Program-made: the position numbers and the translations under genes
NCBI RefSeq assembly: GCF_051014685.1
Contig: NC_135052.1
Location: 8,895,105 to 8,959,104 of the forward strand
Source of the DNA: Ptiloglossa arizonensis
Taxonomy: Eukaryota; Arthropoda; Insecta; Hymenoptera; Colletidae
Reading direction: 5' to 3'
DNA: 64,000 bases
Notes under the pieces: model-generated
Databases searched by the model: none
What the model was told of the DNA's origin: nothing
What the model saw: only the letters and a program-made list of their open reading frames with translations
Shown: piece by piece, positions 13,301 to 28,300 of the stretch
Layout: each line of letters opens with the position of its first letter
Numbering within the stretch: position 1 is the first letter of the stretch

Positions 13301-16300
13301 TCGGTTAACTGCCGCGACTAATAAAAATAAATACTTTGATCGGCTTGCTGGTATAATTCATTTAAGTTGTTCTATTATCGAGCGAAATTACTACCTCTGA
13401 AACGTTTACGCAGATTTAAAGAGTTTGAATAATCGAAGCGTTTAAAGAATGCAAATCGAAACGCTAACCCATCAAACGATTGCCAATATTAAACGAATGT
13501 ATTAAACAGCTTCATCGATAAGTACCATTGGTGGCTTTTCGTTAACTTCGTTTCGAAAAGCTTCTTCAGCACAGGACTAGGGTTCAATTTGTAACGTATA
13601 TTTAATTTCTCTATGCAACATTTCGTAATGAAATTGTACGGATCGGTTACTCTGTATTTCCGACAGTTTTCAAGATAGAATTAATAAGAGTCGAATTTTT
13701 AAGGGTAGTTTCGATCTTTAAATTCGACTTCTCGTGATTTTAAATTTTCTAAAATTTAGAAATAAGCTTGTTAGTTCGACCACTAATAATACGCTCCCTA
13801 ACTTCTGGACCCATTTCTCGAACACCCTGTATAGTCGTATGATTTACGTGTACCTGAATTGTAATAACTTCTGGCGTTTGCATTATTTTCGAAACAGTTT
13901 AGTATAAAAGTTGCTTGAATTGATACGAACTTCCAGAAGATGTACAAGTTCGCTGAAAGTACATTAAAAATTCTGAATTTATAACTTAATTCATCCCGTC
14001 GGGAAGAGTTTCAAGTTTTATCCACTACACGATACGGAAAACCATTTTACGTAGCGAAATACTAAAAAAAAGTTCGCGCGAATATATTCGTAAAAACTCC
14101 TTGTAACGTAGTTAGTGAAACGGAAAATAACTTCCCGTGACTTTAGTGCCAGTTACAAGTTATTTCTGTTTTCGGACGATGTTTATTGCAGGCCCCCGAT
14201 CGTTGGTCGAATTCCAAAAAATCGTCCAATTTTTTACGGTTCCAAACGTCGCGTTTTACATTCTTTTCCACAAACAAACGGAAATCCAAAAAATAACAGG
14301 TCTGCGGTTTTTCAGGGATGGTCTCCGTTAATGGGTCATTCGGTTCAACGCACAAAGCAAAATCCAATACAGAACCGTTGGCTATTTATATTAACGAAAG
14401 TTTAAGCCAAAAATGTTTTATTGAAAACTGCATCCCATTTCTCATACTTCAAAAATGCCAGAAAGGGATGCATTTACCGAGTGTCAGCATCCTATACGAT
14501 TTTATTTCCAGGCACATTCGAGGGCTTGATCGAAGTTGGTTGTGTTTACGACAAAAATACGATTTTAATTCAACATTAAGTGTCGTTAAAAAATATATAC
14601 TCTCGCTTGAATATCCGATATTATTCGAAAATTTTTCTTCGACAATCTGTACGTATATAAAATATTTCGTCGAATTATTTCGTTAACGATGCGTACACGT
14701 ATACGTACGTAGAAGTTCTACCAAAATTGAATAATATAAATCTATAATATCAAGTAGGAAAATATTAAACTACGTAGTATCTGTAAAAAAAGCTCGCATT
14801 AATTGTACATTAAATCTTACCGTATATATTATATTATTTGCCGTTAATAATTACCGACGGTCCAAATATTCCCAGAATACTACACATTCGTTTCTTTTTG
14901 CGGTAAAAACAATTATCGATATATCGATAAACCAATATACCAACTAAAAATGCGCCACGATGCACACATTTTTTAAATAATCGAATTCAGCTTTGTAACT
15001 TTATTTTACAAAAATGTTGAAACACATTTTCTACAATGAACGTAGAAATTAGTAGCGATTAATCGTATAATGGATGACCGTACTACTAAATTATCTCAAA
15101 ATATAAACAAAAGAATTTCGTAAAAACGAACGTTAAAATATATTTAAAAGGCAGATTTAATCGATCTTTTTACTCGAATAAAATTTTCCAGAAAATTCCG
15201 ATGCTTGCAAAAATGCTATTGCAAAAATGTATACTAAATTCTAACTTCAAATTGTGCTTCAACGCGTAGAATGAAGTTACAAAGGTGTCGTTAACCCTCG
15301 ATAACTTCCTATAACATTCACCTGACATTATGTAATAGTAAACTATTATTAACTTTGGCGTTATACTCCTAGAAAACGCGTTGTAACTTAACTTGCGTTC
15401 CAGTACGCGAGTTAAAATTTTATTTCAAGCATAAACCGAACCTGAACCAGAACTTAAAATACACACTATTTCAAATAGTTACTTTAAACGATGTTTTATC
15501 GGAAAAATTGCGACAACTTCGCCTCGTATCTAAACGAAATTTTATTCAAGTTAACGCGTTCAAAATAACAGAAATTATTTCCGACATTATTTCGAAACGC
15601 ATTTATTCGAACGCATAATGACGTAACAATAACACGAAATATCGGAGAAAAATTATCGATGAAAATTTACGCGTAACGCTCGTTTCGTTGAAAGTATCGC
15701 GCGACGTACGTGGAAAATACACCCTGAAGAATAATCGAGGCGGTTGGTTTCCTCTTTCCTCTTTCCAACAGAACCACGACCACGCACAGGGGTGAGCCGA
15801 ACCGTGTGTAACTTTTCTCTAAACGCGCGTGTAAAGAATTCATTCTTTACCCGAAGTTGTCGGTATAATTTAGAACGACGCAATTTCATGCGTCGACACG
15901 CCTAAATTTTGCAACGGAACGCACACCCCTCGGGGATCGTGTAACGTGAACGTTACGGGACGCCAGCAGTAACGGTAGAAAGGTATTTCGGTTACTGAAC
16001 CGAGCTGGCAATTAAAGGTCAACACTTCTGTGTCTGCGAGCACATCGCGCGCGTGTAGTTGCGGCGGCCGGTCGCGTTTGCTTTGAAGAGGAAGGGTTGG
16101 AAAGGGTGTCGCTGAAATCACGAATGCGTAGTATTCCGGGGTTAACATGCCGTTAGTGGAGCAAAGAATGATAGAGCTGCGTGGCTTACTATGTTGAAGT
16201 GGACGAAATCGATCCTGAGCTGGCTGACCTGCCTATCGATCTTCCGTACGACCACCGAACAGTTCATGGGCCAGTCAATGAGGTTGGGGAAACCAGGGCT

Positions 16301-19300
16301 GATTACGTAGGTCAGATTATTTTGCACCTCCTCCGCGCAACTCACCGTGACTTGCGACAAAAGGAGAGAAAAAGAAAAGAAGAAAAAAAAATAAAGAAAA
16401 TTGAACACGATACACCAGGCACGAAATAACAGGGGCCGAGCTTGTTTCCCGTGCACCGTGGAAAATACGATAGTTCTTCCACGGAGAACACCACCGGCTC
16501 GAAAATATTGATCCAGCTTCGGACTGTTCTATGGCCGGGAAACAACGAATTCGAGTGCGTTCATGTGGTCGGAGTGTGTTGCGATAACGTGCATCGATAA
16601 AGATTTATTTCACGTCGGCTGTGAGTTCCTTTCGTGACGCGAGAGAGTTTCGCGAGTCAACGAATTCGTAAGTCGATTACTCGCCGGAAGTACACGCCGG
16701 TGAACGATAACGTTGCAAGCGGCTGAAATATTTTACCAATGTGATCGATCGTACCGCGAGTATGATATTTGCGGTTTCTTTACGTTCGAATTCCCACGAT
16801 ACGCGTTCGCTCGATAGTTAATTTCGGATCCAATGATAATCGTCTCGCGATGTTACAAATTGAATTGTTTCGTCACGGATACTCGTTCAAAATTATACGC
16901 TAAACAGATGTACGAATTTATGTAACATTAACAAATTGACGATATTCGTGCGTAGCCTGTCGGTGATAAAACAGTAGTAGATGGGTGTTTGCTACGATCG
17001 ATATTCGAGGATTAATTTATGAAATGGAATAACGAAAAATAGAGAATTGCACGCCTACTCGCATATATATTTACGTATGTTTAATAAAGATATAGAAATG
17101 TAGCTTTTGAAATTTCAGCTTTGAACATTTTCGTAATAAAGTGTAAGATTGCGATAACGAAAACCCCTTCCTTGATTGTAATAATTTAACAAATTTTTGA
17201 ACCACCTCCTTTTAGGTAATCGGAGATAAAAGACAATGATCTTAAAGTGAAAAAGGACGCGAGAAATGTATTATCGAAACTTGAACAAAAAAGGAAACGA
17301 GAGGAAATTTTCAAAGAGATTGTTAAAAATAATTTACATCGGACTGCGCGAAAATTACTTTAATATAATAACGAGTAATTGCAGTTGTTCGTCGCTTGGC
17401 AATGATTGTTAAAATAAAGAAATAAAATATCAGTTCCTCGTACACCGTACTGTTCTTCAGATTGTTGTATAGATATATCCACCTTTGCTTGAAATGCCTA
17501 CCTGTATTTCCAGTTATCAAGAACCTAGCCTGTGACAATCTCAGAAGCAATACTGTATTTCGAATTTTATCGCAACAAACAACAATACGGTTTTGAAATG
17601 TTCCCACAGGATCCACAAGAATATTATAACCAAAAGTGTTGAGATATTCCTAAAAATAAAAATTCAGAATTAAATTGAGAATGATTCACATCGGGCGTGA
17701 ATTATATTTGATGACGCATCTCCGATCGAACGTACAATATACATACTAATTGCAATACGAAATGGACATAACCAATCACAAATTACTGATATCGTGTATC
17801 TCTACCAGAAAGGAAATGGTAATAGTACTCGCGAGGCATAATCGTGTCGTTAATAAAAATTTTTTTAAAAACTATTCCTTTTCCATTTACTTGTTAAAGA
17901 ATACATAATAGATCAGATTGAATTAAATTTTCAATATTTACGAATACTGTTGAATAGTAGATCAGATTGAATTAAATTTTCAATATTTACGAATACTGTC
18001 CAAGAAAGAAAATATTTACATAAAATGGCTCCATTAAGCTCTGTTTCCTGTGCGTTAGTCAAGGTGTCTTACTTTACCGTTTTAAGTATTATAAATTTCG
18101 AAAAATATCACATGCATTCGATAGTAATTGATCGAGGAAGACTTGCACGTAACATTCTTTTCTACAATTACTAGCTTTCCCCAATTACCTAGTTACGCAA
18201 CATTTCTGGAATTATCGTATGTCATATTTATTTGGTATTCTGCGTCGTTAATAACAATGACGGTAAAATCTTTTAATTTTTCTCCTTTTGTATTCTTTAT
18301 TGCATTTTTGTACAGGTTTCTACGCCTTTGCAGCGCGAACGATGAGAAACTACTTCCTTACGTCTCTCCAGCATATTGGTACAGCATTTGAATTTCATCT
18401 TCAACCGTATCGAGCATCGCTTCATACAGCGTCCATATTTATGAGCCATTTGAACAATCGACGATTGACCGTGTTTGCGTCTCTTCTTCGTTTTATGTCG
18501 CTTTTATACGTCGTAGATATGCTGATATTTTTATGTCCCCGTAGCCATGATAACGGGAAAAGAAGTTACTGTACTCCTACAACAGGGAAACTGTGACAAC
18601 GGTACGCGATGAATTATGATACAAGGCGCGATAGTACTTGTGTGTGTGTGTGTGTGTGTGTACACATGTTTACGTGTAAAATACGACAAAGATTAATGCC
18701 AAGAAACCAGTTTAACACCAAAAATATACGAGGATCGATGATTGCGTCTGGAAATTGTATTGCACGCCGCGCACATATGTATTTTCAATGTCGTTTTGCA
18801 CGAATAAATCGATAACGATTCGTAACGTACACTCCGTTAGTTTAAACAGTGTCGAGGTTCGTTTTACTTTACGACGATTGAGAATTATTAACACGATTTA
18901 CCGTACATAATAAAAACATTCCCTATTACCGTCCCGTAGACTTTTTTTCGATCGAGTGTTCACGTTTTACCACTTCTGTAAACAAAAATAGACGATCCGT
19001 CAAGAATGTTACAAGACTATTTCACGTATACGAAACACAAAATTTGGTACATTCCAATTTATGGGTACAATACAATAATTTTCAAAACAAAATTTTGTTT
19101 TTGCGCGCGAAAACGTGTTTGAACGCCATTGTTGCAATTTACCGACACGTAAATAAATTTAAAAATGATCGAGTTACTTACACATTAAGTACAATATAGA
19201 TACCACACGGAAGACATTAGTAATGATTTCAAATTAACGAAGTAATTTACATCGTGGGTATAATTACTCGCAGTGTATTCGTTTCAAAACGAGACCGTTG

Positions 19301-22300
19301 AAACGAACGAAAATTAATTAACGAAAGATCGCCGCAAAGAGATTCGTGCACTTATAGTCGTCAATGATCCACGTTAATAATTCAATGAAACAATCAAATT
19401 GAATACTTCCGTATACAGAAACGAACAATACCTGTACATTAAAAGTACAGTCGATTTAAATGTTTGGCTCGAAACACTTTTAAAATGTTCCTGTGAAATT
19501 GATCAAAGGCTATTGTTCGAGAACGCGAACGGTGATCGTCAAAAGATCAACTCGCGGCGTAATTAATATTTTTCGTATACAATGAAAGCAAGCTGGCTGG
19601 AGGAATTTCATCGTGCAAAAACCGCTAACAGGCAATTACCATAAGGTCATTCTCAGGGCGGTCGAAATTCTGGGCAAAACCATTTTCGCGGAGGTTTATT
19701 AATCGCAATGTGACGCTCTCGTAAGCAGCCTCGAGCTCCGATAATGAGTTCACATTCAGCCATTCGGCGGTCGTTTAAGAGTCACGGGGACTCTATTCAA
19801 CCGGCTCCGACCCCGAGGAAACGGTTAGCAGTTCCACACGGACGGTTTTCTCTCCCTCTTTCGTTCGGGAAACAAGCCAGTGGGCAACCTTAAAAATTGA
19901 TAGAGCGGTGTCTCTGCGGAAAGCGGTGTCTCGTTAGGTCTTTAAAGCCTCCTCATTGCATCTTCTTATTTCAATTTTCTTGCGCCCCTTTTCCTTCGTC
20001 GCCTCCTCTAAGGAGTAATGGCATAAGAAAAATCGAGTTTATATCTAATTGGATGCGATTCGCGTACCGGCACCGCATAACCGAATCCAAGATGAGGAAA
20101 GGACAAGGAAAGAAATTTAGTTCACGCCGATTAGAAACGATTCGCATACTGGGACGGAAAAAAAATCATCGAACGCGAGAGATGTGTAAAGAAACAAAGG
20201 AATTTATATCGATTGAACGCGATTCGCCTACTGGAACGAAATCACCCAATTGGAAATGAGAGACGTAGAGAAGGAAATGAATTCTCGAAGAAAGATACGC
20301 AATGGTTTATGTATTAACGGAGATGTATATCTTTTGTACGAGGTGTGACCGAATTCGTTGTACAAGCGGAGTAAGATAGAATTCCGTAATTTTGTTTGGG
20401 GAAAGACTAACGTAAATGTGATTACTGTACGTTAAAGGCGCGCTTCGAGAAATACGAAATGCGTATGGAGAAAGTTTCAACGATTCAATTAAACAATTAA
20501 TCAGAGCATTCAAACGGCCTTCGATAAATATTTATGGTAAATGATTCCGACGAACGTATCGCGAAAGAGGCGATTTTAACCATTCGGTAAAGCAATTGAA
20601 CGAAATTAATTAATTAAATTGTCGAATCGCTGCTCAAAGAACACTTAATGGGAATTCTTCCGTATCGACAAATTAAAAGTACCGCTATTCGGCCTGTTAA
20701 AATTGTTTACAAAATTATCATTCCTCGCAACCGCTTCGTTCGAAACGATTGAAATTTATTTATTTATTTATTTCTCCAGCTTCTATATTACGCAAGTTTA
20801 TACGGAACGAATAAAACGAGGAATACAAAAATGCGTGAGACCGAGCGCAACTGAACTACCGTTATTAAAAAAAACCCGACCTCGTTTAAAATTTAACCTC
20901 GAATTGTTTTACCCTCTTTGTAAAAGATAATTTCGTGCGTGTGTGATTCGATATCTTCAACTTCGAGACGCGTTTGAACCGATTCGAAACTACGGGCATT
21001 TTAAAATAACTCTTTATGCAAATCGAGAACGTTCTGGTTGAAAATCGTGACCGTGGCGTTCGAGGACTGGTTGAAACTACGTTCTCGTTTCTAAGGAACA
21101 TATTCCATAAACATAACTGGACGTAAGGTAGCCGGTCGGATGATCGAGGCCTTACCGACCGACTCGGCTGAATGAACGACAATACGAGGATCCGTTCCTA
21201 TCGAGTAGAATACTTTCTCCCCCAGTCATTCATAAAAAGGAACGATTATGGGTAATCAAGGTACGAGCGACAGAAATATTATGGCATAGGCTCGTAATTC
21301 CTTTAACGAAGGGAACAAGAAACAACGCATCGTTTCAATGTTGACACATTTATAAGTGTCTCTGTTGAGAAATCGTTCAAGTTTTACCGTTACACTCGCG
21401 AAGAACAAAGTTTGCCCCGACCGATCACATAAACGATCGAAGATGTACTTTTTCTAAATACGATCAATTAATTTACCTCGCACCGTGAACTATACGTATC
21501 ACGATGTAATACGAATTTTTCCAAAATTCCTGAAAATTAGAATTCGATCATTTTTAATAACGTGTAATCATTTTTAGATGTCACAAGTCGCGGAAATATA
21601 CCGATATATTATTACGTCGGTGGGTTGAGACGAATGTGTCACGATACGGTCGTAGTTTCAAGATCGAGGAAATAAAAATGGGTCAGGATACAGTAGGTTG
21701 AGATGAAACGCATAGTCATTCGACGATGAAATACATTGGAATAGTTACGATTCGTAACAAGAAACGATAGACACGCGTCGAGTGAAATTCTATGCTTCCA
21801 ATCGACCGAGAAATGCACGATAACTGTGTAAAAACGAAGCAGATGACTCATCTTGAGCACTGATTTAAACCATGAGGATCTGAAAGACAAAGACGCCATT
21901 ACAAAACCGTAAGTAAAATAGGAAAAGAATTTAGCGAGTCTTTCAAACGTATTCAAGAGAGAATGTTTCTAAAATATGGTATTAAGTATGGTAAAATATA
22001 GTATTGTCTTTCAGAATCGAGAATGTGACAGCCTGAGAGGCAGTTCGGTAAAATTTGATCGCTCAACTTTTTCACACGTTGGAAAAATGAGCGAAGTAGG
22101 GCTGGTAAGATTGTTTTGTTTCTTTTTATAGACTCCACGAAACAGATTCAATATACGATAATTTATCGTTTTGAAACAGTGTGTATAAAATTAAAAATAA
22201 GTGTCACCTCTTCGGACAACCTGTTCGAGTCGAATTCTTTCAAGGCTGGTCACACTTTCGTAACTCGTAATCCTCGAGAAATGAATGAACGGCTGATGAT

Positions 22301-25300
22301 TCATATGATGAATTGGAGAAAGGATCGTCGAAACGCAGAAACGAGCTTTTAACAGCTAACGGACTATTACATCTCATTAAAGTCGAATCAAAATAAATTA
22401 CCTGTCAAAGGATCAATGGGACTATCTCAGCATGGGTTACGGTTAAAATTCTGATAGAAAGAATTTCGAAAATAATTTAATTTTCGAAATAATTTCAAAC
22501 AAATATTGAAACATTGTACCACAAAAAATACGAATCATTTGAAACATTTCCTAATCTCCAAAATGGTCAGATACGAATACAATGCTCAACGAAATGCAAT
22601 TGGATTTGGATGAAACGCAATATTCGTTATAGTTTCACGCGTAGTATCACCTCGAGCCTCGATGGTACCATTCGTTGCACAACACTCTGTACACAAAATG
22701 ATTCACCTAATAACAACGACCTCGAATATCCCGTAATCCGTTCGTTCTACGATAAATTGTTCCAAGCAAAAACTACGTAGCATCGACAAGCATACATTAG
22801 GTTGTTCGGAAAGTGATTTCGTTTTCCAAAATGGAGAATATATAATTCAATAAGATGTTTAAACACGCTAAAGAAAATCGTGTTTCATTTTCACCGAAAA
22901 AACCAAATCACTTTCCGAACAATCCAATATGATACACTGCTTAGTTTTTCTTTTTTGTAATTCTACTTTTTCACCAAAATTAGAAAATAATCTTCGTATT
23001 TTATTAACGGAACGCGTTCCACTCTGGGATTTGAAGAACAACGAAACAATCGAGTAAAAGAAATACCGAATTAATATCGTTTGAGAAACGATACTCGATC
23101 GTTCATCACGATCGAGAGCCAACGATTACAAATTCGTGAACGTTTCACGTGTTTATAAATACGATCGCGTTCGAGCGTTGAACGTCGTTATTAGATCTAT
23201 AAAAATCAATAGTGACTCACTTAGCTCGGTGCGATCTAATTTTAGCAATCGGGTACGGTTTGGGTTAACGTGTCAACCGGCCCCGTGCACGGTTCATGGT
23301 TGTTTAACCGGAAGGTTGTTTAGTCGTTCTCGCGGATCTTTTTCGATGAAAAAGACGATCGTTCGTGCGTTCCATCGAATCGAACAAACGAACAACGTTA
23401 TCCATCTTTCGGCTATGTTTGCCGCGAGTGTCGATGACTCGTGATCTCCTGTAAACGAGCACGATCGCTATGATCGCATTGTCGAAGAACGTGTTCACGT
23501 GGCCTTAGATCGGCGATCCCGAAAAAGGAGAATTGGCGATAAGGTCGACGAAACACGCTACTTGGCGACGATCTTTCTATCTGGGACACACCAGCAAGAC
23601 GGGAAGGCAATTAAATAACTGTATAAGTTGTGACGTACGTTCTCCCTCGGCACGCGAGCTTGTATCAAGCGTTCCTCTCGTTTCTCCTGTTTCTCGTGCT
23701 CTTTTCCCCGTTTCTTTTCCGCGCTCAAGGAGAACGCGTTCCTTCGTGATCGTTCCTGTCGGCGCGCAGCTATCGCGATACCGTTAACCAAAATCGACGT
23801 TCACCGAACCGAATTATCAACCGATGGAACGTCGTAAAACGGAGAATCGATGCCGACCGATTCGATGTCGTTAATACGCCTAGTGAAAATCGAAATCGAA
23901 AATTCCGAACGGGTACCCGAACGAAGGTGTTAACGACCTTACCGCAAAGCTGTTGAAGCAACTTTGGACGAAGACGATTAACTTCGATTTCAATTTCGGG
24001 AACGGTAAAATGTATTTACCGTGTATTTGTAACTTTGTACACTGAGAGAGGATTCCGTGATATTTTGCAGTACGCGGTGAAACCAGTTCGAGTGTGTCTG
24101 TTCGAATAATACTTATTATTTGAGGAGTATAGAGGAAATAAATGTAAACTTCCCTCTTCGCGAATCGTATCTATTACACGCGAAAGATTTGCGGGAAAAG
24201 ACACGAAATAAGCTTACCCAGACCAACGAATGTCATCGATGTAACCGGAGGAAATCGAAATCAGTGATTCCAAATGGGTGCTCGAACGAAATTGTTAATG
24301 GCACTCGATACACGATTCATTCGTTATAAGTCGAGCTTTGATGTAAAAGTGATTAATTAATTTGGCATAGAATGCTTTTGCCTGAATAATTAAAAGCACT
24401 GTGTATATAACTCCATATTCAGAACGTTTTCGATCCCGGACGAGTGGGCCCTCTTCTGTAAAGTACATTCCACGAGTTAAAAGCATAACGTCATTGAACA
24501 ATATCTAACAAACGGGAGTAGTATCGAAAATTTGGAAGAAATTACCAATTGAGAAAATTAATCGTAACTTATGGTGTGTAATTAATTTTGAAAATTACAC
24601 CACAGAATGTGTAGTTTCGATTTTTCTTCAAATATCGAATAAACTAGACGGACAACATTCGTTGAGAGCTTCAATTTTACAATACTTACACTATTTATAT
24701 AATAATATTTATTCTAACTAACCGTAACGGTTAATTAATTAATTTGAAGAAAATACGCTACTTAAAAAAGTTGAAAAAGATTTCATTCGATAAATGGACG
24801 AATACACCCTCCGCGTTTATAAAAAATGTATAAAATTCGAATACATTTGTTCGTAACATATTTGATAAATAATCTTTCTTGAAATAAAGTTAAGTTTATT
24901 TATTTAACGATTATAATTTTCTTATCCTGAAAACACTCTCGTGCTCAAGTGTACGTATACAGTCAGATAAAAGTTTCCAACACGAAAGTGGTAAAATCTT
25001 TGAGCAAGTTCAGTCTGTCGATATTAATGGCAGAGTACATCGCGTAGCAAAGTTTCAGACACGATATCCGTGAAATGTTCACGCGAAATGAAAATGGAAC
25101 GTGTACGTGCTTCCATACAGAAGACTGAGCAATTTGCGATTGGCGATACACGGTGTAAGTGGGAACAACCAGTGCAGATAGTGGAAATTTTATTTAATTT
25201 CGGGATAAAACAAATCCGCGCAACTTTGTTACCGTGTGTCTGTGTACTGACATAATGAAAATTTCATTGCTTGTCGCACTGTGTAATAACGTCCGTAGTA

Positions 25301-28300
25301 CTTAAAACGACGTTAAATTTCAAGCGCTACAACCTGCACCGTGTATCGACACACATATTGAAAATATAATGTACCAGTTGTACATTGAATTCGAAAACGT
25401 TTACCAGAATTTTTCATACGGAATAAAATTTACCGCTGCTATTGCACGAGTTTTGCACAAGATGCGATATTTTATACGAAATGGACGAGAATATTGCACG
25501 ACTCTCGTGAATAATGGAGGATTCGAAATATAATATTAAAATGATAATGTACCCACGTAACACTGAGAAATTAATAAAGTAACAAATTTTATATCACGTA
25601 AGGTAATTAACTCGTACCACTGGTCTGTCGTTACACTCGAAACGGGCAATAATTTACAATTTGATTGTAAATAATTAACTCTTTACACCGAGCCAGCATT
25701 ACACGTAGAACATTAATTTAGCTTTTACGGCGGGGAATACATTGCGAAAAACAACTATATATCTCAGACATTACTAAACAATTCAATAACTTGTTGAATT
25801 TCAAACATCGAAAGATCGACAAACCGATCCTCGTTATTCTTATTATTATTTCGAGCCACGTCCGTAACGAAGACTGTTGAATTCGTGTAAAATTTGTTGG
25901 AAAAACGTTAGAAACGAATAAAATTTTCAGCAGAGGAAAATCTTTTGAGAAAAATCACGCGAACGTTGAAAAATTCTAACGGGAGATTAAACACAGATTC
26001 GAATCGTAAAACAATTCTCATACTTTGGCACGTTCGAATTATCTATCATTCCGTGTAACGTAAAATTCTACGCGAGCACGCAACACACTCCATTGTTTAA
26101 AAATTATTTTCGTATCGGGGAGATCCGTGCGGAACCGTAATCGATTGCGTAAATGAGAAGAGAGAAAAAAAATTTCATTACGCGCAATGTACGAACGGCA
26201 ATTGGTTTAATTATCGATATCGGGGCACGTTGCTTCGAAAATTTTAACCACGTGCACGCACCGATCGTTTATATCCCGGCTGAAAATTCCCGATACAGAA
26301 TCTATGAAACGTTCACACATCGAACGAATTGGGAATAACAGTTCGTACTTACATATGCAGCACACGCCGAAACCAAGTGCACATGGTCCCTGGGACTTTC
26401 CTTGCTGAATACGGCATTCATACGTGTTCATGCATATGCCTCGCCGTCGTTTGTCCTGCGATAGGCACTCCTCTTGCACAGGTGTGGGAAAGAAGTTTAG
26501 AACTGTAAGGGGTGGCAAAACGAGAACCCGTGGGTAACAATACGAAATTACGCTCTACGTCGAAGTATCCTCCGTTTACGATCACCATTCAACCGCAAAC
26601 ACTTTTCTCCGACCCCCGAAAAAAGTAACAAAAACCACTTTTCGATATCCCTTAACCCATTGACCGCCACGCCAGTTTCCCATACTTAACCCTTGTGCGC
26701 TCGATGCTTGTTTGCTACCAGTGTACCGACGCCTCGAAAAAATTCTCTAACTCGTAAAATTCATCTTGAACGGAACATTTTTATATACTTCGCGTACACG
26801 CGTTTACACTCTAGAAGAACGTAATATTTCAATTCGAATTTGAATTCCAAACCACGAGGTTTCCCCGGATCGAAAATAGTACACCGAATTAAATGGCGAC
26901 CGATGATCTCTTAAGTCCAAAGGATCTCCGAGACATTTGTACGAACTATCATGTAAAAAGTAGAAATATTCGAAAATTGATCAATGTACTTGTTACTCCG
27001 TGATGTTGCTAACCGAGGTAATGCTGTTTAAATGTTTACAAATATCGATGTTCACGTCTTGCAAGCGATTTAGAGAATCGTAAGGTCACCGCTGTCGCGT
27101 TCAACGCGTTGAATACTTTCCCAACGACGACTTGTTCGGAACGAGGGAATTCCACGCATACGATTTCAATTCAACTGTTAGAATTCGTGAAATTTTGATA
27201 CGAACAAGGACCGTTTGCCCGCAGCGCTCTTGTAATTCATAAATATTGTAATTAACGCTACGTAAATCTTGTGCCCGGCGTGGCACGTATCGCGCGACAC
27301 CCTATGTGGTAAAATCGCGTTCTAGTTAAATTGATAGACATGAATAATGAATAAGCGTATCGGTGAAGTAATTAATTCGCGAATGTTCAATTTTTCGGAT
27401 CGATCGACGCGCAGCCTCGGTGAGGTGATGAGGTCTAGATAAATGTGTACTTTATGAATCGAAGCCTAGTGGAGTGTACACAAAGCGGTTCACCTGACAT
27501 TAGCCACGGGGCTAATACATCCACGTTACCGGATAATAAAGTATTATTATTATATCAAAACCGTCTTCGTAGCTACACGCGAGCCTCGACACCTATCAAT
27601 TACGACACACGTACGCGCGTACTCGGTATCAATTTTCTATCATCGACGAGTTACTTATTTCACACCGATCGGTATTGATTTTTTCTTCCCGGTGCATTTA
27701 CAACGGATGCCTAGTCGGTTTACACGACAGCGGTATCGATCGAAAATGCCACGCGAAGGTATCCAAAATGAGAATCAACACCGAGTGACTAAAATTTCAA
27801 TGTCCTCGTCGAGTGCTCGAGTTCAGAATTACTCGAATATCCAAACCAACGAAACGTTAATACGAAAAAATATCGCTGCTGAAAATTCTCGTAAATTGAA
27901 CGGAATATTGTTTAACTTAGCGGTAATATTATAGCTCGCAGAAAGAATAAATTTATCCGTGATATAATATGTCGGGCTTGGAGGTACCCTCGGAGGAGTT
28001 TCGATATAAAATCTACATAATTTAATGCGCAGGGGCGCATGTTTGTGTTTATATTGTTCTAGAAAAATGTCAACAAACATCGCCGCTTTGTTACCTTTCG
28101 TTCGTAATTTACTCTCGAGCGGAACAAATATTTCGTATTACGAGCGTGCACACGAGACTCGGAAGGGCAGAAATCGTAAAACAAACGCAAACTCGGTCTC
28201 GCGTTAACCGTTTCCCGGAAACGCCATCGCGCGAAGCAAAGATAAAAGGGAACCGGCGCAACGAGAACGAAAACGTTCGAACTTACCCCTCGAGAAAGGA

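Larger units (their letters stand above)
16351..26352 (-). other. Intron 2 of the CUB-domain gene (10 kb)
   Basis: Bounded by GTAAGT at 26,352 and a CGCAAG acceptor at 16,351-16,352. It splits a Phe codon in phase 1, which restores the GVCCIFTVSC junction typical of the family. It contains a 49-bp tandem duplication, a GT microsatellite, an 82-bp degenerate tandem repeat and a mariner-type MITE. No supported nested gene was found. Confidence 0.75.

Noticed and set aside
13820..13845. ACACCCTGTATA, a word common at ends of some insect DNA transposons
   Set aside because: Only one short occurrence with no inverted partner nearby.
15870..16148. 92-codon minus-strand open frame just downstream of the first CUB exon
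   Set aside because: It lies in a G+C-richer part of intron 3, no splice pair joins it in phase, and the CUB domain reads straight through without it.
17502..17649. Open 49-codon segment on the minus strand with acceptor-like TTTTTAG before it and GTAGGC after it, reading EYLNTFGYNILVDPVGTF and onward
   Set aside because: It looks protein-like and sits in intron 2 of the CUB gene, but its phases (in 0, out 1) do not fit between the neighbouring exons, no partner exon was found, and I recognise no family.
21639..21956. 105-codon minus-strand frame with hydrophobic stretches, considered as a chemoreceptor exon
   Set aside because: No chemoreceptor signature motif, no matching neighbour exons, and residue content typical of translated AT-rich DNA.
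24961..25255. CAGTCAGATAAAAGTTTCC, resembling the start of a Tc1-type element
   Set aside because: No inverted partner was found downstream and the following frame has no DDE transposase motif.
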